Assembly: GCA_937136445.1 (NCBI GenBank)
Contig: CAKZOQ010000580.1
Coordinates: 1-11,381 of the forward strand
Length of the DNA stretch: 11,381 bases
Origin: an uncultured Gemmatimonadota bacterium
GTDB lineage: Bacteria; Gemmatimonadota; Gemmatimonadetes; Longimicrobiales; Gaopeijiaceae
Direction of reading: 5' to 3'
Made by a program: the position numbers and the translations under genes. Under the pieces are notes generated by a model, which saw only the letters and a list, made by a program, of their open reading frames with translations, was not told the origin of the DNA and did not search any database. Shown piece by piece: positions 1 through 6,529 of the stretch. Each line of letters begins with the position of its first letter. Position 1 is the stretch's first letter.

Positions 1-1054
1 CGGCCACCAGGCTCCTGCCCCGGGTGGCGTCGTAGCCCAGCCGTCGGAGCGCGTCCACCAGGCCGTCGGGATCCCGGGAGAGGACGGGGGTCAGCCAGTG
101 TTGGTGGGCCTCCTGACGGCGCCCTGGCACGGTCACCTCCTCGCCCAGGCGCTCCACCAGGGCTTGGCCCAGGGCCCTGCGACGGTCCAGGCGCCGGGAC
201 CCCCGACGGAGGCGTCGCTCCAGGAGTGCGAGGAGGGGAGCGGATGGTCGCCGTCGGATGCCTTGGAGGAGGTCGGCGTCGGGGAAGCCCCGGGTGGTCT
301 CGTGGAGGACGGCCTCGTGGTCGGCGCCGACGGCACGCACGGCGCGGACGATGCCTCCGTACGCCGCCGGACGCGCTCCGCCGGTGATGACGGCGTAGCG
401 GAGGACGCGCTGGAGGAAGGCGGCGGCCGACTGTCGAGGCCAGGCATCCTGCCGGGCCCGCATCGCCGTCAGGAGCTCCGGCCGGTCCACCCGCGCCAGC
501 CCGGCGCCCAGCGCCGTGGCGGTCTTGATGGACCCGAAGCTCACCAGGGAGACGTCGACCTCGGGGTGGCCGCGCCACTCCCCGCCGTCGAAGGCCTGGG
601 CATCGTCCTCCACCACCAGCAGGCCCTCCTCCCGGGCCCTCCGGATGAGGGGCTCCACCGCTCCCCGACCGCCGAAGAGGTTGGCCAGGACCAGGACCCG
701 GGCGCGTGGGGTGAGGGCCGCCTCCAGGGTGGGGAGCGCGGGGGTGACGGTCTCCAGCTCCACGTCCACCGGGATCGGTACCAGACCGTGGTGCCGGGCG
801 ATGCGGGGCATGTCGCCCACGGTGAGCCCGCTGAAGAGGATCTCGTCGCCGGGGCGGAGGTCGGCGGCGGCCAGGAACAGATCGAAGGCCGAGCGCACGG
901 AGAGGGTGGCCAGGGTGCGGCCCGGGGCCCATCGGGCCTCCAGGCGATCCTCCACCTCCTCGGCGTCGGGCCCCACGAGGCAGGCGCGAACCGCGAAGGC
1001 CAGATCGAGGGCACCGAGATCGGGACGCTTCGGAGGCCACATGCTCCAGCTCAT
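1..1054 (-). CDS. DegT/DnrJ/EryC1-type PLP aminotransferase (3' end outside window)
   Basis: A partial reading frame of 351 codons runs off the left edge, so the C-terminus is missing (family length is usually about 370-400 residues). The ATG at 1054-1052 is set by an ATGA overlap with the upstream acyltransferase and has a GGGAGGA ribosome-binding site about 8 nt ahead. Fold-type I features: the EDDAQ segment holds the Asp expected to pair with the pyridine nitrogen of PLP (D150) and a Gln (Q153), and SFGSIKTATALGAG holds the Schiff-base lysine (K177). The HWLTPVL segment near the end is typical of DegT C-terminal domains. The usual glycine-rich GEGG after the lysine is altered to ALGAG, so this is a divergent subfamily. 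Most DegT enzymes aminate keto-sugars. Here the neighbours make an alkyl-DHAP, so I infer (not shown) that a lipid ketone could be the substrate. A sugar head-group substrate is the main alternative. Family assignment is solid; substrate is unknown. Confidence 0.85.
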   Translation of the reverse strand, partial: MSWSMWPPKRPDLGALDLAFAVRACLVGPDAEEVEDRLEARWAPGRTLATLSVRSAFDLFLAAADLRPGDEILFSGLTVGDMPRIARHHGLVPIPVDVELETVTPALPTLEAALTPRARVLVLANLFGGRGAVEPLIRRAREEGLLVVEDDAQAFDGGEWRGHPEVDVSLVSFGSIKTATALGAGLARVDRPELLTAMRARQDAWPRQSAAAFLQRVLRYAVITGGARPAAYGGIVRAVRAVGADHEAVLHETTRGFPDADLLQGIRRRPSAPLLALLERRLRRGSRRLDRRRALGQALVERLGEEVTVPGRRQEAHQHWLTPVLSRDPDGLVDALRRLGYDATRGRSLVA

Positions 1055-2184
1055 CGGGCGTCCTCCCGTCGCCGGGCGCCCGTGAGCGGCAGCTCGTAGA
1101 CGCGGTGCACCCGGGTCCTCGGGAACCCCCCGAACCGCATGACGTGGTGGACGTTTCGGTTCTGGTCCTGGACCCAGGAGAACTCTCCTCCGTCGGGGTA
1201 CGCCTCGAGGGCCTCGAGGACATCGTCCAGGAGGACGGCGGCGGCCCCCACCCCCTGGAACTCCTTCTGGACGCCGAAGACCGCCACCCGGGCACGACGT
1301 GGCCGTCCCCGCCAGCTCCGCAAGAGGAGCCGGGGAAGGCGGAACCAGGACGGGGTCCCCCGGAGCTCCGCCAGCCAACGGTTCACGTCGGGGAAGCCCA
1401 GGGCCAGCCCCACCGGTTCGCCGCCCCGCTCCAGGATCCGGAGGAGCTCCCGGTCCATCACCGGCTTCAGGTCCCGGAAGCCTCGCTCCAGCGCTCCACG
1501 GGCCATGGGCATGAAGCCCCACTCGCCCCGGAGGGTCTCGTTGAAGAGACGGTGCAGCAGGTCCAGGTCCGCAGGGGTACCCAGCGGGTCCGCCGCCCGA
1601 CTCCGGAGGCCCTGGCGGCGGCCCCGCGCCACCATGCCCCCGAGCCTGGTGCGCACGGCCGGCAGCTTCCTCAGCTCGTAGCTGTAGAGATCGCGAATAC
1701 CCTCGAATCCCAGCCCCTCGTAGGCTTCCCGGTAGTACGGCGGCGTCCAGGTGGTGAGGAGAGCGGGGTGCTGCCGGTACCCCTCCACCAGGATGCCCAC
1801 GGGGTGGTTGGCGGTGGGATCGTAGGGCCCGCGGAGGGTGCTCCGGCCGGCCCGGTCCATGTCGTCGCGAGCTCGCTCCAGGAGCGCTGCCGCCGCCGCG
1901 CCGTCCCGGAAGTCGAAGAAGCCGAAGAACCCCACACCGTCGCCGTGGACCCGTTCGTGGACCTGGTTCCGGATGCTGGCGATGCGTCCCACCGGTTCCC
2001 CGTCCGCCCAGCACAGGTACGGGGTCATGGAGACGGCCTGCTGCACCGGGTGGTCCTGCCGGAAGAGGGCTCGGACGGACCCGGGCACGGGAGGCACGAA
2101 CCAGGGATCCGACCCGTGCAGGCGTTCGGGGAGCTCCTCGAAGACCCGGAGCTCGGCCCCGCCGGAGCAGGGTCGGATCTCCAT
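1051..2184 (-). CDS. Two-lobed GNAT-fold acyltransferase, YghO / bacterial ceramide synthase-like
   Basis: A 377-residue protein starting at ATG 2184-2182, 13 nt after the AGPS stop. Its stop overlaps the aminotransferase start (ATGA). It has two GNAT-like halves. The N-terminal half has the pattern of the roughly 370-residue YghO-like family: DPWFVPPV (26-33), VGRIASIRNQ (65-74), GFFGFFDF (85-92), GPYDPTANHPVGILVEGY (119-136) and YYREAYEGLGF (150-160). The C-terminal half carries a GNAT acyl-CoA-loop motif, EFQGVGAAAV (308-317), and ends in GGFPRTRVHRVYEL. From memory of the literature, the Caulobacter ceramide synthase bCerS belongs to this family and N-acylates a sphingoid amine. Coupling to a PLP aminotransferase gene supports an amine acceptor. 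No membrane segment is seen. The family resemblance is judged by eye; the acceptor and acyl donor are inferred. A generic annotation would be 'GNAT family N-acetyltransferase'. Confidence 0.75.
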   Translation of the reverse strand: MEIRPCSGGAELRVFEELPERLHGSDPWFVPPVPGSVRALFRQDHPVQQAVSMTPYLCWADGEPVGRIASIRNQVHERVHGDGVGFFGFFDFRDGAAAAALLERARDDMDRAGRSTLRGPYDPTANHPVGILVEGYRQHPALLTTWTPPYYREAYEGLGFEGIRDLYSYELRKLPAVRTRLGGMVARGRRQGLRSRAADPLGTPADLDLLHRLFNETLRGEWGFMPMARGALERGFRDLKPVMDRELLRILERGGEPVGLALGFPDVNRWLAELRGTPSWFRLPRLLLRSWRGRPRRARVAVFGVQKEFQGVGAAAVLLDDVLEALEAYPDGGEFSWVQDQNRNVHHVMRFGGFPRTRVHRVYELPLTGARRREDAR

Positions 2185-2197
2185 CAGGCCCTCGCCA

Positions 2198-3946
2198 TCA
2201 GGGGGATCCCGAGCGCCCCTGGCGGGCTGTGGGCCCCAGATTCCAGGGGGCCAGGTGGCCGCCGGGATCCAGCGAGGAGACGGCGGCGTCCACCAGGCGG
2301 ACGCCGGGCTCCGAGAGCTCGGCGCCGAGCCAGGGTCCGTGCTCGTAGCCCACGGCGTGGTGGTGGCTCAGGGCGGCCCCCTCCTCCACGAAGATCCGGG
2401 TTGCCGCGGCCTTGATGGCATCGTACTCCGCCTCCAGGTGCTCGTACCCCCGGCCGCTGTGGGCCCCGACGGTGAGGTAGAGGCACGCCCCGGTCTCGTA
2501 GAGGTGGGAGACGTGGGCCCCGACGTAGGCCGGCCGTCCGGTGACCTCCTGGCAAGCGGCCTCGACGGCAGGGACGACCCGGGCGTGGAGTTCCTCCAGC
2601 CGTCCCCAGCTCGTGGCCGACTCGAAGGAATCGCCGATGAAGCCGTAGTCCAGCAGGTAGTCCCGGAGGTAGGGGACGTCGTAGCGGGACTCCTTCCATG
2701 CCTCGCCGCCCTTCCGCCCCAGGTCCAGACCTCCGTGCTCCCGGAGGATGCGGAGGACGCTGTGCCGTAGGTGCTCGGCCCGGCGTCGTGGACCTTCGAT
2801 GCCCAGGATCATGAGGGCCGGCCGGTCGTACCCCCGGAGTCCCAGCCAGGCCTTCACCGGCTTCTGCAGCCACCGCTCCAGCCCCGTGGCGACCGGCCGG
2901 CTGTGGGCGATGAACTCCGTCTCCCGCTCGTCGCTGAGGCGGGCCAGGCTGGGCATGACTCCCTCCCGCACGCAGCCGTGGAGCGCCTGCACTCCGTCGC
3001 GGAAGGAGGGGAAGAGGATCAGCCGGTAGTCCTCGACCTCCGGGATGGGATGCACCCGCATGGTGGCCCGGGTGATGATGCCCATGGTCCCCTCGGAGCC
3101 GGTGAGGAGTCGCTTGAGGTCCGGGCCGTTGGAGGCAGCGGGGAGGGGCTTCACCCGGAGCCGTCCGGTGGGGGTCACGACGTCGAGCCCCACCACCATG
3201 TCCTCGATCTTCCCGTACTCGTTGGACTGGGTTCCGGCGGAGCGGGTGGCGATCCACCCGCCGAGCGTCGAATAGACGAAGGAGTCGGGGTGGTGCCCCA
3301 GGGTGAACCCCCTCGCCCGGAGGGCAGCTTCCACCTGGGGGCCGAACATCCCGGTCTCAAGCACCGCCAGCCCGGATCGTTCGTCCAGCTCCACCAGTCG
3401 GTTCATCCGCGTCATGTCCACCGTCACCACCGGGCGGACTTCGGCATCGGGCTCGACACACCCCACGATGTTGGTGCCCCCACCGAAGGGGATGAGGACC
3501 ACGTCATGGGCCACGGCGGCGGCCACCAGCGCCTCCACCTCCTCCGTCGACTCCGGGAACGCCACCAGATCCGGTGGATGGGGGACGTCCCCGGTGCGGA
3601 GGCGCACCAGGTCCCGGAAGGAGCGTCCGAAGGCGTGGCGGAGGCGTTCGTCCTCGTCGCCGGTGAGGCGGCCCTCCGGGAGGACGTCGGCGAGGGCGGT
3701 CCGGAAGGCGTCGGTGTCCCGGGGTGACCGCAGGCGGATGGAGGCGCGGTCCGGCTCCGGAAGGCGGGCAGGGATCTCGTCGGTCTGGTTGTCCAGGCTC
3801 AAGATCCACGGCCAGAGGCGAGGCCGGTTCTCGATGTCGAAGCGGGCTCCTTCCGCGCCCCATCCCCACCACTTGTGCCGAAACGGCTCGCGGGCGTCGC
3901 TGGCCGCCGGGTCGGGGATGGAGGGCGTGGGCTCGGTGGGGCTCAC
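2198..3946 (-). CDS. agps: Alkylglycerone-phosphate synthase (alkyl-DHAP synthase), FAD-dependent
   Basis: A 582-residue protein. It replaces the acyl group of acyl-DHAP with a fatty alcohol to form the ether bond of 1-O-alkyl-DHAP. The GTG start (3946-3944) overlaps the reductase stop as GTGA and places the AGPS-specific KWWGWG motif at residues 25-30. The FAD-binding PCMH region contains PFGGGTN (153-159), HPDSFVYSTLGGW (219-231), NEYGKIEDMVVG (242-253) and LTGSEGTMGIIT (281-292). The cap domain has R336 in SLARLSD, aligning by eye with human Arg419, then YDVPYLRDYLLDYG (422-435), with R428 aligning with the human YIRDLAL arginine, then DSFESATSW (439-447). The AGPS triple histidine SHHHAVG is at 527-533, followed by the family's DPGG...NLG ending. 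These residues separate it from GlcD/lactate-type oxidases, which lack KWWGWG and HHH. D221 and T227 match the conserved Asp and Thr of the substrate/FAD loop. The acyl-DHAP-forming enzyme is not in the window. Confidence 0.93.
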   Translation of the reverse strand: MSPTEPTPSIPDPAASDAREPFRHKWWGWGAEGARFDIENRPRLWPWILSLDNQTDEIPARLPEPDRASIRLRSPRDTDAFRTALADVLPEGRLTGDEDERLRHAFGRSFRDLVRLRTGDVPHPPDLVAFPESTEEVEALVAAAVAHDVVLIPFGGGTNIVGCVEPDAEVRPVVTVDMTRMNRLVELDERSGLAVLETGMFGPQVEAALRARGFTLGHHPDSFVYSTLGGWIATRSAGTQSNEYGKIEDMVVGLDVVTPTGRLRVKPLPAASNGPDLKRLLTGSEGTMGIITRATMRVHPIPEVEDYRLILFPSFRDGVQALHGCVREGVMPSLARLSDERETEFIAHSRPVATGLERWLQKPVKAWLGLRGYDRPALMILGIEGPRRRAEHLRHSVLRILREHGGLDLGRKGGEAWKESRYDVPYLRDYLLDYGFIGDSFESATSWGRLEELHARVVPAVEAACQEVTGRPAYVGAHVSHLYETGACLYLTVGAHSGRGYEHLEAEYDAIKAAATRIFVEEGAALSHHHAVGYEHGPWLGAELSEPGVRLVDAAVSSLDPGGHLAPWNLGPTARQGRSGSP

Positions 3947-5391
3947 GGGGCGACGGCGCGGGGCGTGCCGGCCTCGGTCACCAGTCGCTGGATGGCCGGA
4001 AGCCAGGCCTCCGCGACGTACCGGGACCAGTCCAGGTCGGCGGTACCCAGGGGAAAGAGGGCCCGATCGGCGGGGGCCAGGCCTGCCTGGAGGCGATCCA
4101 GACGGGTACGCTCCAGCCGGTGTCGGGCCGTGAGGAAGGGCTCGTAGAGCCGGGTCATCTGTCGGATCCGGAGCTGGATGCGAGCCTCGCGCCGCGCCTC
4201 CGGAGAGCCTTGAGCGCGGAGCTCGCGGATCCGATCCCGGAGGAGCCCGTCCAATTCGTCCGGCTCCAGGAGGGGCATGGTCTCCGGACGGGGTTCGCCC
4301 GGCAGGGTCGTCGCTCCCTCGGAGAGCGCGTCGGCCATCCAGCGCACCAGGTCCCCGATGCGTACGGCTCCCTCTTCGCCGGCCACGGCGTGATGGACCG
4401 AGAAGCTCCCGGCATCGTCCGGGTCGGGGAGGCTGGTCAGGACCGCATTGGCCACCCGGTCCACCGGGATGACGTCCAGCGCCGCCCCGGGACGGCCTGG
4501 AACCACCGGCAGGCGACCCAGCGCCACCTCCACCATGAAGGCCGACAGATTCCGGGAGCGGTCGATCCATCCGGGGAAGGGGTCGACGGCCGAGGGCTCG
4601 ATGATGGAGGGGCGGACGATGCGCAGGGGCACCCGGCCATGCTCCTGCTGGAGCACCATCTCGCCCAGCCCTTTGGACAGCGTGTAGGCGTTCCCCCACG
4701 CCAGATCCCGAGCCGCCCGCACCGACATGAGCCGCGCGCGTCGGGTGGCGGAGGAGGGGTGGGCGTCCCGCACCTCGTGCACCTGGGACAGGAGGTGGTG
4801 GGTGTGGGCCAGGGGGTCGAAGGCGCTGGCTTCCGGGGGATCGTTCCGGTGGGCCGGAGGTCCGAGGACGGCCTCCGGAACCGGCTCCCCACCCGCTCCG
4901 TACACGAAGGCCGTGGAGACGTGGACCAGGGGCACGTCTCCTGCATCGCGGGCCAACGCCAGGACCGAGCGGGCACCCAGGACGTTGGTCCGGAGGGCGT
5001 CGTCCAGCGGGGCGTCGAAGTCGCAGTCGGCGGCACAGTGGAGCACGGCCGACACCTGGTCCTGGAGGCGCCTGCGGAAGCCAGCCTCCAGACCCAGGTC
5101 CTTCTGGTGGAGGTCTCCCGGGACCGGGACGAGCCGCCGGTCCAACTCCTCGTCGGTGATCCCTTCCGATTCCCGGAGCCGCCGGAGGACCGGCGAGCGC
5201 ATCAGCCGGTGGAGTCGCTCCCGTGCGGTGCGCCCCGGGCGGGGACGGAGGAGCACGAAGACCGGCTCGCCGCCGGGCGTGAGGCGGAGGAGCTTCTCCA
5301 GGACCACGCCCCCGAGGAAGCCGGTGGCCCCGGTGAGGAGGACGTGCTCCCGTCCCAGTCGACGGGTGAGGGGGGTGTCGGGAGGAGGCAC
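3943..5391 (-). CDS. Fatty acyl-CoA (or acyl-ACP) reductase, NAD-binding_4 / FAR family
   Basis: A 482-residue extended short-chain dehydrogenase that should reduce an activated fatty acid to the aldehyde and alcohol, the alcohol being the AGPS substrate encoded next. Rossmann motif TGATGFLG is at 20-27, the HCAADCDFD segment at 118-126, NVLGARSVL at 136-144, catalytic VSTAFVYG at 158-165 and the YTLSK catalytic Tyr/Lys pair at Y236/K240. VRPSII (259-264) followed by PGWIDRSRN (273-281) is characteristic of FAR-type enzymes. Residues about 405-470 resemble the C-terminal FAR domain, including LYEPF, an ADRALFPLG stretch and DLDWSRYV. The GTG at 5391-5389 is the only start codon I find in frame between the nucleotide-binding motif and the divergent HAD gene. 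It has no clear ribosome-binding site and leaves 11 residues before the first beta strand. The stop overlaps the AGPS GTG. Carboxylic-acid/thioester reductase of a natural-product pathway is the alternative, but no carrier or adenylation domain is attached. Confidence 0.88.
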   Translation of the reverse strand: MPPPDTPLTRRLGREHVLLTGATGFLGGVVLEKLLRLTPGGEPVFVLLRPRPGRTARERLHRLMRSPVLRRLRESEGITDEELDRRLVPVPGDLHQKDLGLEAGFRRRLQDQVSAVLHCAADCDFDAPLDDALRTNVLGARSVLALARDAGDVPLVHVSTAFVYGAGGEPVPEAVLGPPAHRNDPPEASAFDPLAHTHHLLSQVHEVRDAHPSSATRRARLMSVRAARDLAWGNAYTLSKGLGEMVLQQEHGRVPLRIVRPSIIEPSAVDPFPGWIDRSRNLSAFMVEVALGRLPVVPGRPGAALDVIPVDRVANAVLTSLPDPDDAGSFSVHHAVAGEEGAVRIGDLVRWMADALSEGATTLPGEPRPETMPLLEPDELDGLLRDRIRELRAQGSPEARREARIQLRIRQMTRLYEPFLTARHRLERTRLDRLQAGLAPADRALFPLGTADLDWSRYVAEAWLPAIQRLVTEAGTPRAVAP

Positions 5392-5546
5392 GTAGGGGAG
5401 GGCACCGGGGTCGGGTCCGGGGGGGACAGCGTGGAGGAAATCTGCCGGGGGAGGGGGGTGCGGGCAAGCTGGTGGAGGGTTCCCGTGGCCGGGGCTCGGG
5501 GGGTGGAGAAGTGGCCTCCGGGACGCTCCTCCGGCATTGTGGGGCC
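5392..5546. promoter_or_regulatory. Divergent intergenic region between the lipid operon and the HAD gene
   Basis: This 155-bp spacer must hold promoters for both directions, since it separates two divergent start codons and is the only sizeable non-coding gap in the window. No convincing -35/-10 pair is visible on either strand. Its base content is strongly asymmetric: the plus strand has repeated runs of three to seven G, while A and T are scarce apart from GGAAATC around 5436-5442. If the HAD gene starts earlier than annotated, at GTG 5511 or GTG 5472, the spacer shrinks accordingly. The promoter role is inferred from gene orientation only. Confidence 0.4.
5395..5425 (+). other. Putative G-quadruplex-forming G-tract cluster
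   Basis: Five plus-strand guanine runs lie within 31 bases: 5395-5398, 5400-5402, 5407-5410, 5413-5415 and 5419-5425, with loops of 1 to 4 bases. This satisfies the usual G3+N1-7 quadruplex pattern. It begins 4 bp outside the reductase start codon. The G strand is the template strand for the reductase operon, so its transcript would be C-rich here. Two further G-run clusters (5447-5464 and 5491-5503) follow. High background G+C content makes chance occurrence plausible. Confidence 0.45.
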
Positions 5547-6224
5547 GTGTCTTCGACTCGCCCCCGCCTGACCGTCTTCGACCTGGACGGCACCCTGACC
5601 CGCCGCGATACGAGCCTGGCCTTTCTCCAGGCCGTCGGAGGGTCCGGTACCCTCCTGCGGCTCCTCCCGGTGGGCATCCGGGGAGCACTCGAGCGGATGG
5701 GTCGGAGTGCGCCATCGCTGCGGGCGGCGCGAAGGGACCCGGCCTCCTGGGGCGACTGGGAGGCCCGGGTCCACGAGGCGGCGGCTCGGACGGTGCTCGC
5801 CGGTCGCCGGTGGGAGGATCTCCAGGCGGTGGCACGGCGGTTCGCGAGGGAGGGCATCGAGCCCCTCCTGAGGCCGGAGATGGTGGCCCGCCTGGAGGCA
5901 CATCGGACGCAGGGGGACGTCGTGGTGCTGGTCACCGCCTCGCTGGAGGTGTCCGTGGAAGCCTGGGCGGAGGAACGCGGCTTCCACCACGCCCTGGGGA
6001 CCAGGCTGGAGATGGACGCCACCGGCCGGGCCACCGGTCGTTTCTCCGGGGCCTACTGCTGGGGACGGGAGAAGGTGCGGCGGCTGGAGGAGGAGGTGGG
6101 GTCCATCGTGGGCTGGCACGTGACGGCGTACGGGGACAGCGCCGGGGACGGGCCCCTTCTGGAGCGAGCGGACCGACCCGTCTGGGTGGACAAGGGTGGG
6201 CCGAGAGAGGGTGGAATCAGTTGA
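5547..6224 (+). CDS. HAD-IB family phosphatase, PgpC/YfhB-like
   Basis: A 225-residue HAD-superfamily hydrolase with all four motifs: motif I VFDLDGTLT (nucleophile D12, acid D14), motif II VLVTAS (T130), motif III lysine in WGREKVRRL (K176) and motif IV YGDSAGD (D197, D201). The order DLDGTLTRRDT...FL near the N-terminus and AYGDSAGDGPLLERA near the C-terminus recall the HAD-IB group that includes E. coli PgpC (phosphatidylglycerophosphate phosphatase) and the phosphoserine phosphatases. I chose GTG 5547 because it leaves 9 residues before the first strand, as usual for the family. GTG 5511 and GTG 5472 would add 12 and 25 low-complexity residues. No strong ribosome-binding site decides between them. 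It is divergent from the ether-lipid operon, which suggests a lipid-phosphate substrate, but that is inference. It converges on kaiB with 2 nt between the stop codons. It is the only plus-strand gene in the window. Confidence 0.85.
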   Translation: MSSTRPRLTVFDLDGTLTRRDTSLAFLQAVGGSGTLLRLLPVGIRGALERMGRSAPSLRAARRDPASWGDWEARVHEAAARTVLAGRRWEDLQAVARRFAREGIEPLLRPEMVARLEAHRTQGDVVVLVTASLEVSVEAWAEERGFHHALGTRLEMDATGRATGRFSGAYCWGREKVRRLEEEVGSIVGWHVTAYGDSAGDGPLLERADRPVWVDKGGPREGGIS

Positions 6225-6226
6225 CG

Positions 6227-6526
6227 TCAGACGTCGGGAATCCCTAGCCCCCGGAGTGCCCCGGCCGTGTCGGTGAGATCCCCGATGACCGTGCGGGGAG
6301 GGGTCGGGCGGGTTCGGATCACGGTGGGGATGGCCACGATGCCATCGAGGCGGGCCCGGGCGGGCTCCTGATTCAGGTCCACCACTTCGACGGTGGCATC
6401 GGGTCCGACGTGGTCCGCCACCAGCGCCTCGAGCCGCCGGTGGGCGGCCTCGGCTGTAGGGGTCATGCCCGCCACGTAGAGGAGGAAGTGCCAATCCCTC
6501 GCCAGAGCCTTCGGGGTCTCGTCCAT
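6227..6526 (-). CDS. kaiB: KaiB-family clock protein
   Basis: A 99-residue protein of normal KaiB length. KaiB is a thioredoxin-like, fold-switching protein that binds the CI ring of KaiC. Family marks are FLLYVAGMTPTAEAAHRRLE (14-33), matching the LYVAGxTP opening; EVVDLNQEPARA (47-58), matching the VIDVxxNP segment; AIPTVIRTRPTPPRTVIGDL (65-84), matching the ATPTL...PPP..IIGDL core; and a short LRGLGIP tail. The cyanobacterial ATP-T-L is here AIP-T-V, with the proline (P67) kept. The ATG at 6526-6524 lies 3 nt after the kaiC stop, with a GGGGAGG run upstream inside kaiC, so the two are almost certainly co-transcribed and coupled. It is the last gene of the kinase-kaiC-kaiB unit. Kinase-regulating KaiB paralogues (SasA-like N-terminal domains) are excluded because no kinase domain is attached. 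Confidence 0.95.
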   Translation of the reverse strand: MDETPKALARDWHFLLYVAGMTPTAEAAHRRLEALVADHVGPDATVEVVDLNQEPARARLDGIVAIPTVIRTRPTPPRTVIGDLTDTAGALRGLGIPDV

Positions 6527-6529
6527 GGG

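Noticed and set aside
1105..2415. Plus-strand open frame of over 400 codons opposite the acyltransferase gene
   Set aside because: Rich in Pro, Gly, Arg and His without any recognisable motif; it is the mirror of a real gene in high-GC DNA.
2198..3946. Glycolate or lactate oxidase (GlcD-type) instead of AGPS
   Set aside because: The KWWGWG motif, the triple histidine and the matched cap-domain arginines are AGPS-specific.
5437..5467. Weak -35/-10-like pair on the minus strand (TTGCCC and GATTTC, 19 nt apart)
   Set aside because: The -10 element shares only two bases with the consensus; not enough to call a promoter.
5472..5546. Longer N-terminus for the HAD phosphatase from GTG 5472 or GTG 5511
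   Set aside because: The added residues are Gly/Arg/Ser-rich and have no counterpart in the family; GTG 5511 cannot be fully excluded.
3724..5571. Plus-strand open frame of about 615 codons opposite the reductase
   Set aside because: Opposes a clear FAR-type gene; composition is low-complexity and shows no domain.
5392..5901. Upstream extension of the reductase frame into the HAD gene region
   Set aside because: The added residues are Pro/Arg-rich and lie antisense to a HAD gene with intact motifs; no start codon is found in frame between the spacer and the HAD motif I region.
3947..6034. Upstream extension of the AGPS reading frame through the reductase gene
   Set aside because: The extension has no domain, overlaps the reductase in another frame, and the GTGA junction plus the KWWGWG position set the AGPS start.
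1..6224. Ordinary sphingolipid (ceramide) operon
   Set aside because: No serine palmitoyltransferase, ceramide reductase or dedicated acyl carrier protein is seen, and AGPS does not belong to that route.
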